Source: a bacterium
GTDB lineage: Bacteria > Actinomycetota > Thermoleophilia > Solirubrobacterales > 70-9
Assembly: GCA_023251935.1 (NCBI GenBank)
Contig: JAHEXV010000003.1
Coordinates: forward strand, 1-64,000
DNA length: 64,000 bases
Reading direction: 5' to 3'
Below, piece by piece: positions 25,492-35,187 of this stretch. The notes beneath the pieces were generated by a model that saw only the letters and a program-made list of their open reading frames with translations, was not told the DNA's origin and did no database searches. The translations under genes were made by a program, and so were the position numbers. Positions within the stretch are counted from its first letter, which is position 1; every line of letters begins with the position of its first letter.

Positions 25492-26391
25492 CTACCGGGC
25501 ATCCTCGAGCAGCACCGGGGCTCGGAGCTCGGTCAGCTCGCCGCCGAGCTCGGGGTCGATCAGCTGCCGGTAGAACTCATCGTCGCGCTGGATCAGCTCG
25601 AAGACCTGCTCGTTGATCCGGGCGAGCTCCGCGCCGAGCGTCCTCCGGTAGCGCCTCAGGGGATCGATTCGCTTCCGGACGCGGCCCCCGAGCCCGTCGC
25701 GCGGAAGTCGGGCAGCCAGCCGGCCTCGCAACGTCGAGTTGAGCCGGTCCTCGACCGACGCCCTCCACAGCCTCCCGCCCGCGGTGAGCCGAAAGCCACC
25801 GCCGTGGTGATAGACGACGTCGTCATAGACACCGAACTGCAGCGGGTGGGGGTTGACCTGGTTGGTGCGCAGCATCGGGTACCACTCGATGCCGGCATCC
25901 TCGAGCAGGCCGAGCAGGTTGCCGCCCACGTCGGTGACCTCCTTGCCTTGGGGATTCGTCCAGGTGCGACCGCGACGCCAATCGCCGGGAAGCCGGCGCC
26001 AGAATCCGGCCGTCGTGACGCAGAAGGAGGGGTGGGGCTGGGGGTCGCCGTTGTTCTCGTCCCTCCTCACGGCGACCAGGGGGTAGCGCTCGAGCTTGTC
26101 CCGCAGGTACGGCCCGATCGGGGCGATGGGAAACGCGTCGCCGTCCATGAAAACGATCAGCTCGTCGTCCTCGGCTGCGTGGGAGACAAGGTCGCCGAGC
26201 AGCGTCAGCTTGAGCTCGTGCCGGTCGACCGGGACATCCGTCGCGTAGAAGAATCGGTGCGCTTGGCCTCTCAGCTCCTCGTCGATCCACGCATAGACGC
26301 GGTAGGGGCGGTCGAGGTTGCGCTCGAGGTAGCGAAGCTGGATATCGATCCAGCGGTCAGAACGCCAGTGCACGGTCGCTATGTGGATCAT
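25492..26391 (-). CDS. Glycosyltransferase-like protein (GT-A fold candidate)
   Basis: MIHIATVHWRSDRWIDIQLRYLERNLDRPYRVYAW...DDELIVFMDGDAFPIAPIG; DxD-like DGD. Confidence 0.6.
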   Translation of the reverse strand: MIHIATVHWRSDRWIDIQLRYLERNLDRPYRVYAWIDEELRGQAHRFFYATDVPVDRHELKLTLLGDLVSHAAEDDELIVFMDGDAFPIAPIGPYLRDKLERYPLVAVRRDENNGDPQPHPSFCVTTAGFWRRLPGDWRRGRTWTNPQGKEVTDVGGNLLGLLEDAGIEWYPMLRTNQVNPHPLQFGVYDDVVYHHGGGFRLTAGGRLWRASVEDRLNSTLRGRLAARLPRDGLGGRVRKRIDPLRRYRRTLGAELARINEQVFELIQRDDEFYRQLIDPELGGELTELRAPVLLEDAR

Positions 26392-26502
26392 GGGGCTGGA
26401 CGCGGCCTCCGCGGCTTCGGTGTCCGGATCTCCGGGGGCGAGGGCGCGCGAGACCTGGATGGCCCCGGGCGGCGCGGGCGTTCGGGCGCTAGATTAAATC
26501 CG

Positions 26503-26532
26503 ATGTCTCCCCCCTGCGGCGTCGCGGCGTGA
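26503..26532 (+). CDS. Putative leaderless uORF MSPPCGVAA overlapping the next gene start
   Basis: TAGATT-N7-ATG; 9 codons ending in TGA that overlaps the GTG at 26529 (GTGA). Confidence 0.35.
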   Translation: MSPPCGVAA

Positions 26533-27314
26533 GCACCAGGCGAGGGAGCGGAACGCTGGCCGCGCTGGGCGTGGCGCTGCGGCGACCGCCGGCTGCCGCG
26601 GGGTTGCGGGAGAAGGCGATCGTCGCAGTCCTCGGCATGCACCGTAGCGGCACCTCGGCGATCGCCGGGATGCTCCAGGAGCACGGCGTGGAGCTGGGGC
26701 CGGTCTCGGAGCAGGCTCGCTTCAACGCCCGCGGCAATCGCGAGATCAGGGAGCTGAACCGGCTTCACAACTCGATCCTGGAGCGGAGCGAAGGCTCGTG
26801 GTGGGATCCACCGACGCAGCCCCGCCTGAGGCGCGGCGACTTCAAGAGGCGCGACGAGATCCTCGGGGCGATCGAGGGCCCGACGATCGGGGTCAAGGAT
26901 CCCCGGATGCTGCTCCTGCTCGGCCTCTGGCGCGATCTCGAGCCGAAGCCGATCGGCGTGATTCGCAACCCGGTCGCGGTGCGGAAGTCGCTCGAGAGGC
27001 GCGCCCGCGAGCGCGCCGAGCGCCACCCGCAGCTCTCGTCGATCCAATGGGAGCAGCTGTGGACCGTCTACAACCGGGCGCTGCTCGAGGAGCTCGAACG
27101 CGACCCGTTCCCGGTCATCGACTTCGACCGCCACGCCGAGCTCGACGAGCAGATCCGCTCCGCGCTCGCCTTCCACGGACTCGAGGGGGGCGCCGAGTCG
27201 AGCTTCTTCGAGCGCGAGCTGGTGGGCCACCACGTGGACGAGTGGCGCTCGGAGGTCGTCTTTCAGGAGGCGCTCGAGCTCTGGGACGAGCTGGCACGTC
27301 GCTGGGTCGCCTAG
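26529..27314 (+). CDS. Sulfotransferase family / P-loop protein
   Basis: AIVAVLGMHRSGTSAIAGMLQEHGVELGPVSE. Confidence 0.8.
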   Translation: MSTRRGSGTLAALGVALRRPPAAAGLREKAIVAVLGMHRSGTSAIAGMLQEHGVELGPVSEQARFNARGNREIRELNRLHNSILERSEGSWWDPPTQPRLRRGDFKRRDEILGAIEGPTIGVKDPRMLLLLGLWRDLEPKPIGVIRNPVAVRKSLERRARERAERHPQLSSIQWEQLWTVYNRALLEELERDPFPVIDFDRHAELDEQIRSALAFHGLEGGAESSFFERELVGHHVDEWRSEVVFQEALELWDELARRWVA

Positions 27315-27341
27315 CGCCGTGCCAGCGACGATACTGGCGCG

Positions 27342-29540
27342 GTGAGCATCACCGACCAGACCCCGCACCGTGAGCTCGGGCTGACCGACGCCGAATACGA
27401 GCGGATCTGTGAGCTCCTGGAACGCCGCCCGAACCGGGTCGAGCTGGCGATGTTCTCGCTGCTGTGGTCGGAGCACTGTGCCTACAAGCACTCGCGAAAG
27501 CTGCTTCGCCGCCTCCCCACCGAGGGCCCCCAGGTGCTCCTCGGCCCGGGCGAGAACGCGGGCGCGGTCGACGTCGGGGAGGGGCACGCGGTCGCCTTCA
27601 AGGTCGAGTCCCACAACCATCCGAGCGCCGTGGAGCCGTTCCAGGGCGCGGCGACGGGCATCGGCGGCATCCTCCGCGACGTGTTCGCGCTGGGGGCGCG
27701 ACCGATCGCCGTCCTGGACTCGCTTCGCTTCGGGGAGCTCTCCTCGCAGCGCTCCCGCTACCTGCTCGACCAAGTGGTGGCCGGGATCGGCCACTACGGC
27801 AACTCGATCGGGGTGCCCACGGTTGGCGGCGAGATCTACTTCGAGGCCCCCTACGAGCACAACTGCCTCGTCAACGCGATGTGCGTGGGGCTGGCCCGCG
27901 CGGACCGCATGGTGCGCTCGGCCGCCGCCGGGCCCGGCAACGCGCTGGTGCTGCTGGGCGCCTCGACGGGCCGCGATGGAATCGGCGGTGCCTCGGTGCT
28001 GGCCTCCGCCGAGCTGACCGAGGGCGAGAAGCGAAGGCCGAGCGTCCAGATCGGCGATCCGTTCGAGGAGAAAAAGCTGATGGAGTGCTGCCTGGAGCTG
28101 CTCGACCGGGGGCTGCTCGTGGCCCTTCAGGACCTGGGCGCCGCGGGCCTCACCTCATCGGCCGCCGAGATGGCGGCCGGCGGCGGGACCGGAGTCGAGA
28201 TCGCGGTCGACAGGGTGCCCCTGCGGGAGGCGGACATGGAGGCGTTCGAGATCATGATCTCGGAGTCCCAGGAGAGGATGCTCGCCGTCATCGATCCCGC
28301 CACAGCGGACGAGGTGATGGCGGTCTGCGATCGCTGGCAAACGGGAGCGGCGGCGATCGGGCAGGTCACCGACACCGGGGCGATTCGGATCACGCGGCAG
28401 GGCGAGACCGTCGCCGAGCTGCCGGTCTCGGCGTTGGTCGACGGCTGCCCGCTCTACGACCTGGAGCCCGAGCAGCCGGACGAGTGGATGTATGGGAACC
28501 GGGTGGGGTTGGAGCGGGGCATCGATCCGGATCGCGTCCTCAGCGCCCTGCTCGCGTCGCCCAGCGTCGCCTCGAAGCGCTGGGCGTTCGAGCAGTACGA
28601 CTCGATCGTTCAGTCTCGAACCGTGCGCCGGCCGGAGTCGGCCGACGCAGCCGTGTTGCGGCTCGACGAGACCGGGAGGGCGATCGCGGTGGCGATCGAC
28701 GGGAACGGGCGCCGCGTCGCCTGTGACCCCTATCGGGGAACGATCGAGGCGGTGCTGGAGTGTGCGCAGAACCTCGCCTGCGTCGGGGCCCGGCCTCTGG
28801 GGCTGACCAACTGCCTCAACTTCGGCAACCCCGAGAGGCCGCATGTCGCCTGGCAGCTGGAGCGCGCGATCCAGGGGTTGGCGGACGCCTGCGAGGAGCT
28901 TCAGGTGCCGGTCGTGGGCGGCAACGTCTCGCTCTACAACGAGACCGAGGCGGGACCCATCTATCCGACTCCGGTGGTCGGCATGGTCGGCGACCTCCCC
29001 GATCCCGGGCGCGCGGCCGGGATCGCGCTCCGCGAGGGCGACGAGATCGCCCTGGTGGGGCCCTTCGCGCCGTCCGTCGCCGGGTCCGAGCTGGCGAAGC
29101 TGCGCGGCGATCTGGGGCCCGGGCTCCCGGGCGCCTCGATCGGCGCCGTCGGGGCGGCGATCGAACTGGTCCGCGACGCCGTGCGCACGGGGACGATCGC
29201 CGCCGCGCACGACGTCAGCGACGGGGGGCTCGCCTGCGCGCTGGCCGAGGGCGCGATCTGCGGCGGGGTCGGGGTCGAGATCGACCTCGACCGGCTGGTC
29301 GAGCTTCGCGGCGCCTCCGGCGAGGCCTGTCTGTTCGGCGAGGGGCCTGGCGGGCTGCTCGTCGCCGGCCCAGCGGAAGCGCTGGACACACTGGGCGCCA
29401 CGGGGCGCGATGGAGGGGTGGACGTGATCGCGATCGGGCGGGCGGGCGGCGATCGGATCGAGATCTCAGCCGCCGAGTCCGGCGTCTCGCTGTCGCTCGA
29501 GGACGCCCAGCGCGCCTGGCGCTCGTTGCGGCCCGGCTGA
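27342..29540 (+). CDS. purL: Phosphoribosylformylglycinamidine synthase subunit PurL
   Basis: MFSLLWSEHCAYKHSRKLLRRLPT; VESHNHPSAVEPFQGAATGIGGILRDVFALGARPIA. Confidence 0.97.
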   Translation: MSITDQTPHRELGLTDAEYERICELLERRPNRVELAMFSLLWSEHCAYKHSRKLLRRLPTEGPQVLLGPGENAGAVDVGEGHAVAFKVESHNHPSAVEPFQGAATGIGGILRDVFALGARPIAVLDSLRFGELSSQRSRYLLDQVVAGIGHYGNSIGVPTVGGEIYFEAPYEHNCLVNAMCVGLARADRMVRSAAAGPGNALVLLGASTGRDGIGGASVLASAELTEGEKRRPSVQIGDPFEEKKLMECCLELLDRGLLVALQDLGAAGLTSSAAEMAAGGGTGVEIAVDRVPLREADMEAFEIMISESQERMLAVIDPATADEVMAVCDRWQTGAAAIGQVTDTGAIRITRQGETVAELPVSALVDGCPLYDLEPEQPDEWMYGNRVGLERGIDPDRVLSALLASPSVASKRWAFEQYDSIVQSRTVRRPESADAAVLRLDETGRAIAVAIDGNGRRVACDPYRGTIEAVLECAQNLACVGARPLGLTNCLNFGNPERPHVAWQLERAIQGLADACEELQVPVVGGNVSLYNETEAGPIYPTPVVGMVGDLPDPGRAAGIALREGDEIALVGPFAPSVAGSELAKLRGDLGPGLPGASIGAVGAAIELVRDAVRTGTIAAAHDVSDGGLACALAEGAICGGVGVEIDLDRLVELRGASGEACLFGEGPGGLLVAGPAEALDTLGATGRDGGVDVIAIGRAGGDRIEISAAESGVSLSLEDAQRAWRSLRPG

Positions 29541-29664
29541 TCGGAGCCCTCGGGCTGGTTCGCTACCATCCGCCGCTCGCAGGCGTGGTGGCAGGGACCA
29601 TCGCCAGCCCGCGCTGGCGATCGCCTCGCGGCGCCGCTTCGCCTCAATCGACTCGAGCCGTTCA

Positions 29665-31260
29665 TTGATGCCACTTCGTACTCACCACAGGCTCGCGCTC
29701 GGCACCGCCGCCCTGCTCGCGGCGGTCGGCGTGGGCCTGTCCGCCTCTGGCGCGGCGGCGACCGGGACGAGCGTCGCTCGAGGCCCCAACGATCAGCCGA
29801 ACATCGTCCTGATTCAGGCCGACGACCAGACCCTGAGCCAGCTGACGGCCAAGGCGATGCCGAACACGACACGATTGCTCGCCCGCGGCGGCACGCGGTT
29901 CCTGGATTACAACGCGACCACCGCGCAATGCTGTCCCTCCCGTGCCTCGTTGATCACCGGCCAGTACGCGCACAACGACGGGGTGACGTCGAACGGCGTC
30001 GGCTATGGCGGGCTGGTCGACAAGGACAACGTCCTCCCGGTATGGCTGCAGCGGGCGGGTTACCTGACCCTGCACGTGGGGAAGTTCATGAACGGCTACG
30101 AGAAGTACGCCCACCCCGCGTCGCTCGTCCCGCCGGGTTGGGACCAGTGGTACAGCTTCCTCGGCGGCACCAGGTACTACGACTACGACCTGTACGCGAA
30201 CGGGACCGTCATCCATCGCGGAAGCAAGCCTGGCGCCAACGCCACTCAGGTGGCCAACCGGAAGGCCGTCCAGCTGATTCGAAGCTGGGCGTCGGAGGCG
30301 ATCCCGATCTACCTGCAGCTCGACGAGCCGGCGCCGCACATCGCCTCGCAGCACGATCCGTTCGGCGACTGCGGGCGCGCTCCGATCCCCGAGCCGCGTG
30401 ACGAGGGAGCGTTCAAGCACGCGCAGCTGCCGCGACCTCCGTCGTTCAACGAGCGTGACATGGACGACAAGCCGCCCTTCCTGGGCTCCGCGCCCAAGCT
30501 GGGCCGCGCCGAGGTGAGCAAGGTCCGCCGGCGATGGCGTTGCGCGCTCGCCTCCCTCCAGGGCGTCGACCGCGGCGTCGCGCGGGTCTACCGGGCGATC
30601 AAGCACGCCGGCCTGCTCGACAGGACCGTGTTCATCTTCATCTCCGACAACGGGCAGTTCTACGGCGAGCACCGGATCGCCAAGGGCAAGGTGCTCCCCT
30701 ACCAGGAGGCGGTTCACCTGCCGCTGGTGATCAACGCGCCGCGTCGCTATCTGAACGGGGCGCGTCCGGCGAGGAAGGTCCGCAAGCCGGTGGGCAACAT
30801 CGACCTCGCGCCGACCATCCTCGGCTTCGCCCACGCGCGGCCGTGCCCCGGCAACGGGCCCTGCCGCACGATGGACGGACGGTCCCTGAAGCCGCTTTTG
30901 AAGGGCTCGGGAAGGTGGCCGCGGCACCGCGGCCTGCTGACCGAGTACAGGGCGGCGAGCCCGGGGAAATACGCGACCTGCCAGTTCGCCGGGGTCCTGA
31001 CCCGCGAGAAGGTCTACGTCGAGCATTCGCAGGTGGTCGACGCGAAGACCGGCCAGTGCGTGCCCAGCGACCAGGTCGAGCGCTACGACCTCAACCGCGA
31101 CCGCTTCGAGCTCCACAACCAGTGCTTCGGAGGCAAGGCCGGCAACTGCCCGCTCGACAGCGCCCAGTCGGATCTCGACGCCCGCCTGAGCCAGCTTCGC
31201 GGCTGCGCCGGAATCGACGGGCGCGATGAGCGGGTCGGCGGGCGCCCGTTCTGCGAGTAG
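29665..31260 (+). CDS. Secreted sulfatase (formylglycine-dependent type)
   Basis: Signal peptide; NIVLIQADDQTLSQL; FGly motif CCPSRASLITGQYAHNDGV; FISDNGQFYGEH. Confidence 0.92.
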   Translation: MMPLRTHHRLALGTAALLAAVGVGLSASGAAATGTSVARGPNDQPNIVLIQADDQTLSQLTAKAMPNTTRLLARGGTRFLDYNATTAQCCPSRASLITGQYAHNDGVTSNGVGYGGLVDKDNVLPVWLQRAGYLTLHVGKFMNGYEKYAHPASLVPPGWDQWYSFLGGTRYYDYDLYANGTVIHRGSKPGANATQVANRKAVQLIRSWASEAIPIYLQLDEPAPHIASQHDPFGDCGRAPIPEPRDEGAFKHAQLPRPPSFNERDMDDKPPFLGSAPKLGRAEVSKVRRRWRCALASLQGVDRGVARVYRAIKHAGLLDRTVFIFISDNGQFYGEHRIAKGKVLPYQEAVHLPLVINAPRRYLNGARPARKVRKPVGNIDLAPTILGFAHARPCPGNGPCRTMDGRSLKPLLKGSGRWPRHRGLLTEYRAASPGKYATCQFAGVLTREKVYVEHSQVVDAKTGQCVPSDQVERYDLNRDRFELHNQCFGGKAGNCPLDSAQSDLDARLSQLRGCAGIDGRDERVGGRPFCE

Positions 31261-31402
31261 CGCAGGCGGCTCGGGGGCGACGCCGGCGGACGGGCGGGCA
31301 CCCGCGCGGCCGGGGGGGCCGATCCGGTGCCGTTGCTACCCTGCCGTTGCAGGCGGCCTTCGCCTGCCTCGGAAGCTCGATCCCGCAAGCAGCGAAGCCC
31401 TG

Positions 31403-32902
31403 ATGATCTCCAGCGAGCGGCCTGCTCCGGACCGCGACGGCCCGCACGATGAGTGCGGGGTGTTCGGTGTCTACGCGCCCGGGCACGACGTCGCGCGGCT
31501 CGCGTACTTCGGCCTCTACGCGCTCCAGCACCGCGGGCAGGAGTCGGCGGGGATCGCCACCTGCGAGGGCGGCCACATCACCACCCTGCGCGATACGGGG
31601 CTGGTCTCCCAGGTCTTCGACGAGGAGAAGCTGCGCGCGCTCGAGGGGGACATGGCGATCGGCCATGTGCGCTACTCGACCACGGGCGGCGGGTCGTGGG
31701 AGAACACCCAGCCCGTGTGGCGCGACGACGGCCGCGAGGTGGCCCTCGCCCACAACGGCAACCTGACCAACGCGGTCGAGCTCCACAACGAGCTCCGCGA
31801 GCGCGGGCTTCGGTTTCGCGGCACCTCCGACTCGGAGATCATCGCGGCGCTGCTCTCGGTCGAGGAGGCGCGGCCGATCGAGAACGCGGTCGAGGCGGTG
31901 ATGCCGCGGCTGCGGGGCGCCTACTCGACGGTGGTGATGACCAAGCGGGCCGTGGTCGCCTTCCGCGATCCCCATGGCGTCCGCCCGCTCTCGCTGGGCA
32001 GGCTGGGCGACCGCTACGTGATCGCCTCGGAGAGCTGCGCGTTCGACATCATCGGGGCCGAGCTGTTGCGCGAGGTGGCCCCGGGCGAGCTGATCTCCCT
32101 GACCGAGGGTGGGATCGAGTCGCGGCAGGTGGTGGGTGGCGAGCGCCCGGCGAAGTGCGTCTTCGAACACATCTACTTCTCCCGCCCGGACACGCGGCTG
32201 GACGGACGGGTCCTACAGCAGGTGCGGGGGCGAATGGGGGAGATCCTCTGGCGCGAGGCCCCGGCGGAGGCCGACCTCGTGATCTCGGTGCCCGACTCCG
32301 GCAACCCGGCCGCGAATGGCTTCGCGAGAGCGTCCGGCATCCCCCAGGACGACGGCCTGATCAAGAACCGCTACGTGGCGAGGACCTTCATCGAGCCGGG
32401 ACAGGAGCTGCGCAAGCGGGGGCTGAGGATGAAGTTCAACCCGCTCCCAGAGATCGTCGCCGGACAGCGGGTGGTGGTGGTGGACGACTCGATCGTGCGG
32501 GGCAACACGACTCGTCAGATCGTCGGCATGCTCAAGGACGCGGGCGCCAAGGAGGTCCATCTGCGGATCTCCGCGCCCCCGATCCGTCATCCGTGCCACT
32601 ACGGGATCGACATGTCCACGAGCGAGGAGATGATCGCCCACGGGCGCTCGGTCGACCAGATCGCCTCCGAGCTGGGGGCCGACTCGCTCGCCTACCTGTC
32701 GATCGAGGGCGTCTACGAGGCGATCGGGATCCCGGCGGCGCACCACTGCGACGCCTGTTTCACCGGCTCGTATCCGCTCGGAGACGGCGGGGAGGGGAAC
32801 GGCAAGTTCGCCCTCGAAGTGAACAACTCCGCCGCCTCCTCGGCTTCGCGTCCGGGGGCGGCGGGTTCGGGCGCCGCCGTGGCGGCAGGTCCACACGCGT
32901 GA
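31403..32902 (+). CDS. purF: Amidophosphoribosyltransferase
   Basis: DECGVFGVYAPGHDVARLAYFGLYALQHRGQESAGIA; VVVVDDSIVRGNTTRQIV. Confidence 0.97.
   Translation: MISSERPAPDRDGPHDECGVFGVYAPGHDVARLAYFGLYALQHRGQESAGIATCEGGHITTLRDTGLVSQVFDEEKLRALEGDMAIGHVRYSTTGGGSWENTQPVWRDDGREVALAHNGNLTNAVELHNELRERGLRFRGTSDSEIIAALLSVEEARPIENAVEAVMPRLRGAYSTVVMTKRAVVAFRDPHGVRPLSLGRLGDRYVIASESCAFDIIGAELLREVAPGELISLTEGGIESRQVVGGERPAKCVFEHIYFSRPDTRLDGRVLQQVRGRMGEILWREAPAEADLVISVPDSGNPAANGFARASGIPQDDGLIKNRYVARTFIEPGQELRKRGLRMKFNPLPEIVAGQRVVVVDDSIVRGNTTRQIVGMLKDAGAKEVHLRISAPPIRHPCHYGIDMSTSEEMIAHGRSVDQIASELGADSLAYLSIEGVYEAIGIPAAHHCDACFTGSYPLGDGGEGNGKFALEVNNSAASSASRPGAAGSGAAVAAGPHA
32830..32865 (-). repeat. Inverted copy of the purB repeat near the purF 3' end
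   Basis: CGCCGCCTCCTCGGCTTCGCGTCCGGGGGCGGCGGG matches the reverse complement of purB copy 2 with 1 mismatch over 36 nt. Confidence 0.9.
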
Positions 32903-32933
32903 ACATCGGCCTCGTCGCTAGCCCCGGCGGGCG

Positions 32934-33563
32934 GTGAGCCGGTTTCGTATTGCCGTCCTCGCCTCGGGCGCGGGGACCAACCTGCAGGCAATCCTCGATC
33001 GCGTTCACGGCCGCGATCGGATCGAGGTCGCCGCGGTGGCGTCCAACAAGCCCGACGCGCCGGCGCTCGAGCGGGCGCGGCGGGCCGGGGTGCAGACGCG
33101 GGTGTTCGAGCAGGCCGCGCATCCGGATCGGGTGGCCAGGGACGCGGCGATCGCCGATTGGCTCGACGGCGAGGGGGTGGACCTCGTCGCGCTGGCCGGC
33201 TACATGGAGCTGCTCTCGCCTCAGTTCGTGAGCCGGTTCCGCGGCCGGATCATCAACGTCCATCCGGCCCTGCTGCCGTCCTTCCCGGGCCTGGATCCGA
33301 TCGGTCGGGCGCTGGACCACGGGGTGGCGGTGACGGGGGTGACGGTTCACTTCGTCGATGAGGGGGTCGACTCAGGGCCGATCATCCTGCAACGCGCGAT
33401 CGAGGTGCCATACACTCGCGACCGTTCGCAGCTGGAAGAGGAAATCCACCGAGTTGAGCACGAGCTCCTTCCAGAAGCGATCCGCATGATCGCCGCCGGG
33501 GCGGTCAGCGTCGATACCGCCAATCCGCGACTCGTCCACGTCGGGCACGACAGGAATGGCTGA
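32934..33563 (+). CDS. purN: Phosphoribosylglycinamide formyltransferase
   Basis: RIAVLASGAGTNLQAILDRV...INVHPALLPSFPG. Confidence 0.95.
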   Translation: MSRFRIAVLASGAGTNLQAILDRVHGRDRIEVAAVASNKPDAPALERARRAGVQTRVFEQAAHPDRVARDAAIADWLDGEGVDLVALAGYMELLSPQFVSRFRGRIINVHPALLPSFPGLDPIGRALDHGVAVTGVTVHFVDEGVDSGPIILQRAIEVPYTRDRSQLEEEIHRVEHELLPEAIRMIAAGAVSVDTANPRLVHVGHDRNG

Positions 33564-35181
33564 TCCCACCGGTACAGCGCTCGGCAAGCAGCCGTCCGCC
33601 CCCGGGGGCGGGGCCGTGAAGGTGCGACGGGCGCTGATCTCGGTCTCCGACAAGACCGGGATCGTCGACTTCGCGCGCGGGCTGGTGCGATTGGGGATCG
33701 AGGTCGTCTCCACCGGCGGCACTGCCGCGGCCCTGCGCGAGGCCGAGCTCGACGTCACCGACGTGTCCGAGCTGACCGGCTCCGCGGAGATCCTCGACGG
33801 TCGGGTGAAGACCCTGCACCCGAGGCTTCACGCCGGGCTGCTGGCGGTGCGCGACGACCCCGACCACATGGCCACGCTGGAGGCGGAGGGGATCCAACCG
33901 ATCGATCTCGTGTGCGTGAACCTCTACCCGTTCGAGCGCACCGTGGGCGGGCGGGACGTGACCGAGATGGATGCGGTCGAGAACATCGACATCGGCGGGC
34001 CGACGATGATCCGCGCCGGCGCCAAGAACCACCGCTTCGTCGCGGTGGTGGTGAGGCCCGAGAGCTACGACGCCGTGCTCGCCGAGCTCGAGGAGTCCGA
34101 CGGTCACGTGTCCGCGGAGACCCGTCACTGGCTCGCCAACGAGGCGTTCGCGCTCACGGCCCGCTACGACGGGGCGATCAGCCGCTGGTTCGGAATGCGC
34201 TACGAGACCTTCCCGGGCCACTGGGTGATGGCGCATGAGAAGTTCCTCGACCTCTCATACGGCGAGAATCCGCACCAGAGCGCCGCGCTGTACGTCGAGG
34301 TCGGCGCCCGTTCGCATGTGCTCTCCAGGGTGGCGAAGCTGCACGGCAGGGCGCTCTCCTTCAACAACGTCTTGGATCTCGATGCGGCGCGACGGCTGCT
34401 GGACGAGTTCGAGCAGGCCGCCTGCGTGATCGTCAAGCACAACAACCCGTGCGGGGTGGCGATCGGCGAGGACGCCACCGAGACGTACGCCAAGGCCCTG
34501 GCGTGCGACCCGCAGTCCGCGTTCGGCGGCGTGATCGCCTTCAATCGCGCCGTCGATCGGCCGCTCGCCGAACGGCTGCACGAGAATTTCGTCGAGGTCC
34601 TGATCGCCCCCTCCTACGAGCCGGAGGCGCTGGAGGTGCTGAAGCAGAAGGAGGCGCTGCGAATCCTCGAGTCGGCGGAGCAGCGCAGCTACGAGCCGCG
34701 GGAGCGAGACGTGAAGAGGGTGCGCGGCGGGCTCCTGGTTCAGGATCCCGACCGCATCGACGAGCGCCGGGAGTCGATGCAGGTGGTCACCGAGGCGAGT
34801 CCGGGCGATGGTCAGTGGGAGGACCTGTGGTTCGCCTGGAAGGTGTGCAGGCACGTGCGCTCGAACGCGATCGTGATCGCCAAGAACGGGGCGACCCTGG
34901 GGATCGGCGCCGGCCAGATGAGCAGGGTCGACTCGGTCAGGATCGCGATCGAGAAGGCGCGGGAGGCGCGGGGCGACGACGCGCCCGGCGTGCTTGCCAC
35001 CTCGGTGGTCGCCTCGGATGCCTTCTTCCCCTTCCCCGACGGACCCGAGCTGGCGATCGAGGCGGGCGCGACCGCGCTGATCCAGCCGGGCGGGTCGGTG
35101 CGCGACTCGGACGTGATCGCCGCCTGCGATTCCGCCCGGGCCGCCATGGTCTTCACGGGGCGTCGGCACTTCCGCCACTGA
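33556..35181 (+). CDS. purH: Bifunctional AICAR transformylase/IMP cyclohydrolase
   Basis: RRALISVSDKTGIVDFARGL...STGGTAAALREAELDVTDVSELTG; ATIC fold C-terminus. Confidence 0.97.
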   Translation: MADPTGTALGKQPSAPGGGAVKVRRALISVSDKTGIVDFARGLVRLGIEVVSTGGTAAALREAELDVTDVSELTGSAEILDGRVKTLHPRLHAGLLAVRDDPDHMATLEAEGIQPIDLVCVNLYPFERTVGGRDVTEMDAVENIDIGGPTMIRAGAKNHRFVAVVVRPESYDAVLAELEESDGHVSAETRHWLANEAFALTARYDGAISRWFGMRYETFPGHWVMAHEKFLDLSYGENPHQSAALYVEVGARSHVLSRVAKLHGRALSFNNVLDLDAARRLLDEFEQAACVIVKHNNPCGVAIGEDATETYAKALACDPQSAFGGVIAFNRAVDRPLAERLHENFVEVLIAPSYEPEALEVLKQKEALRILESAEQRSYEPRERDVKRVRGGLLVQDPDRIDERRESMQVVTEASPGDGQWEDLWFAWKVCRHVRSNAIVIAKNGATLGIGAGQMSRVDSVRIAIEKAREARGDDAPGVLATSVVASDAFFPFPDGPELAIEAGATALIQPGGSVRDSDVIAACDSARAAMVFTGRRHFRH

Positions 35182-35187
35182 GGCGCG

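Noticed and set aside
31226-31402. N-terminal extension of PurF to 31226
   Set aside because: Overlaps the end of the sulfatase and the intergenic region; PurF homology begins right after the ATG at 31403.
10553-35181. purK and purM apparently missing from the purine cluster
   Set aside because: They may lie outside the window; absence here is not evidence of pathway loss.
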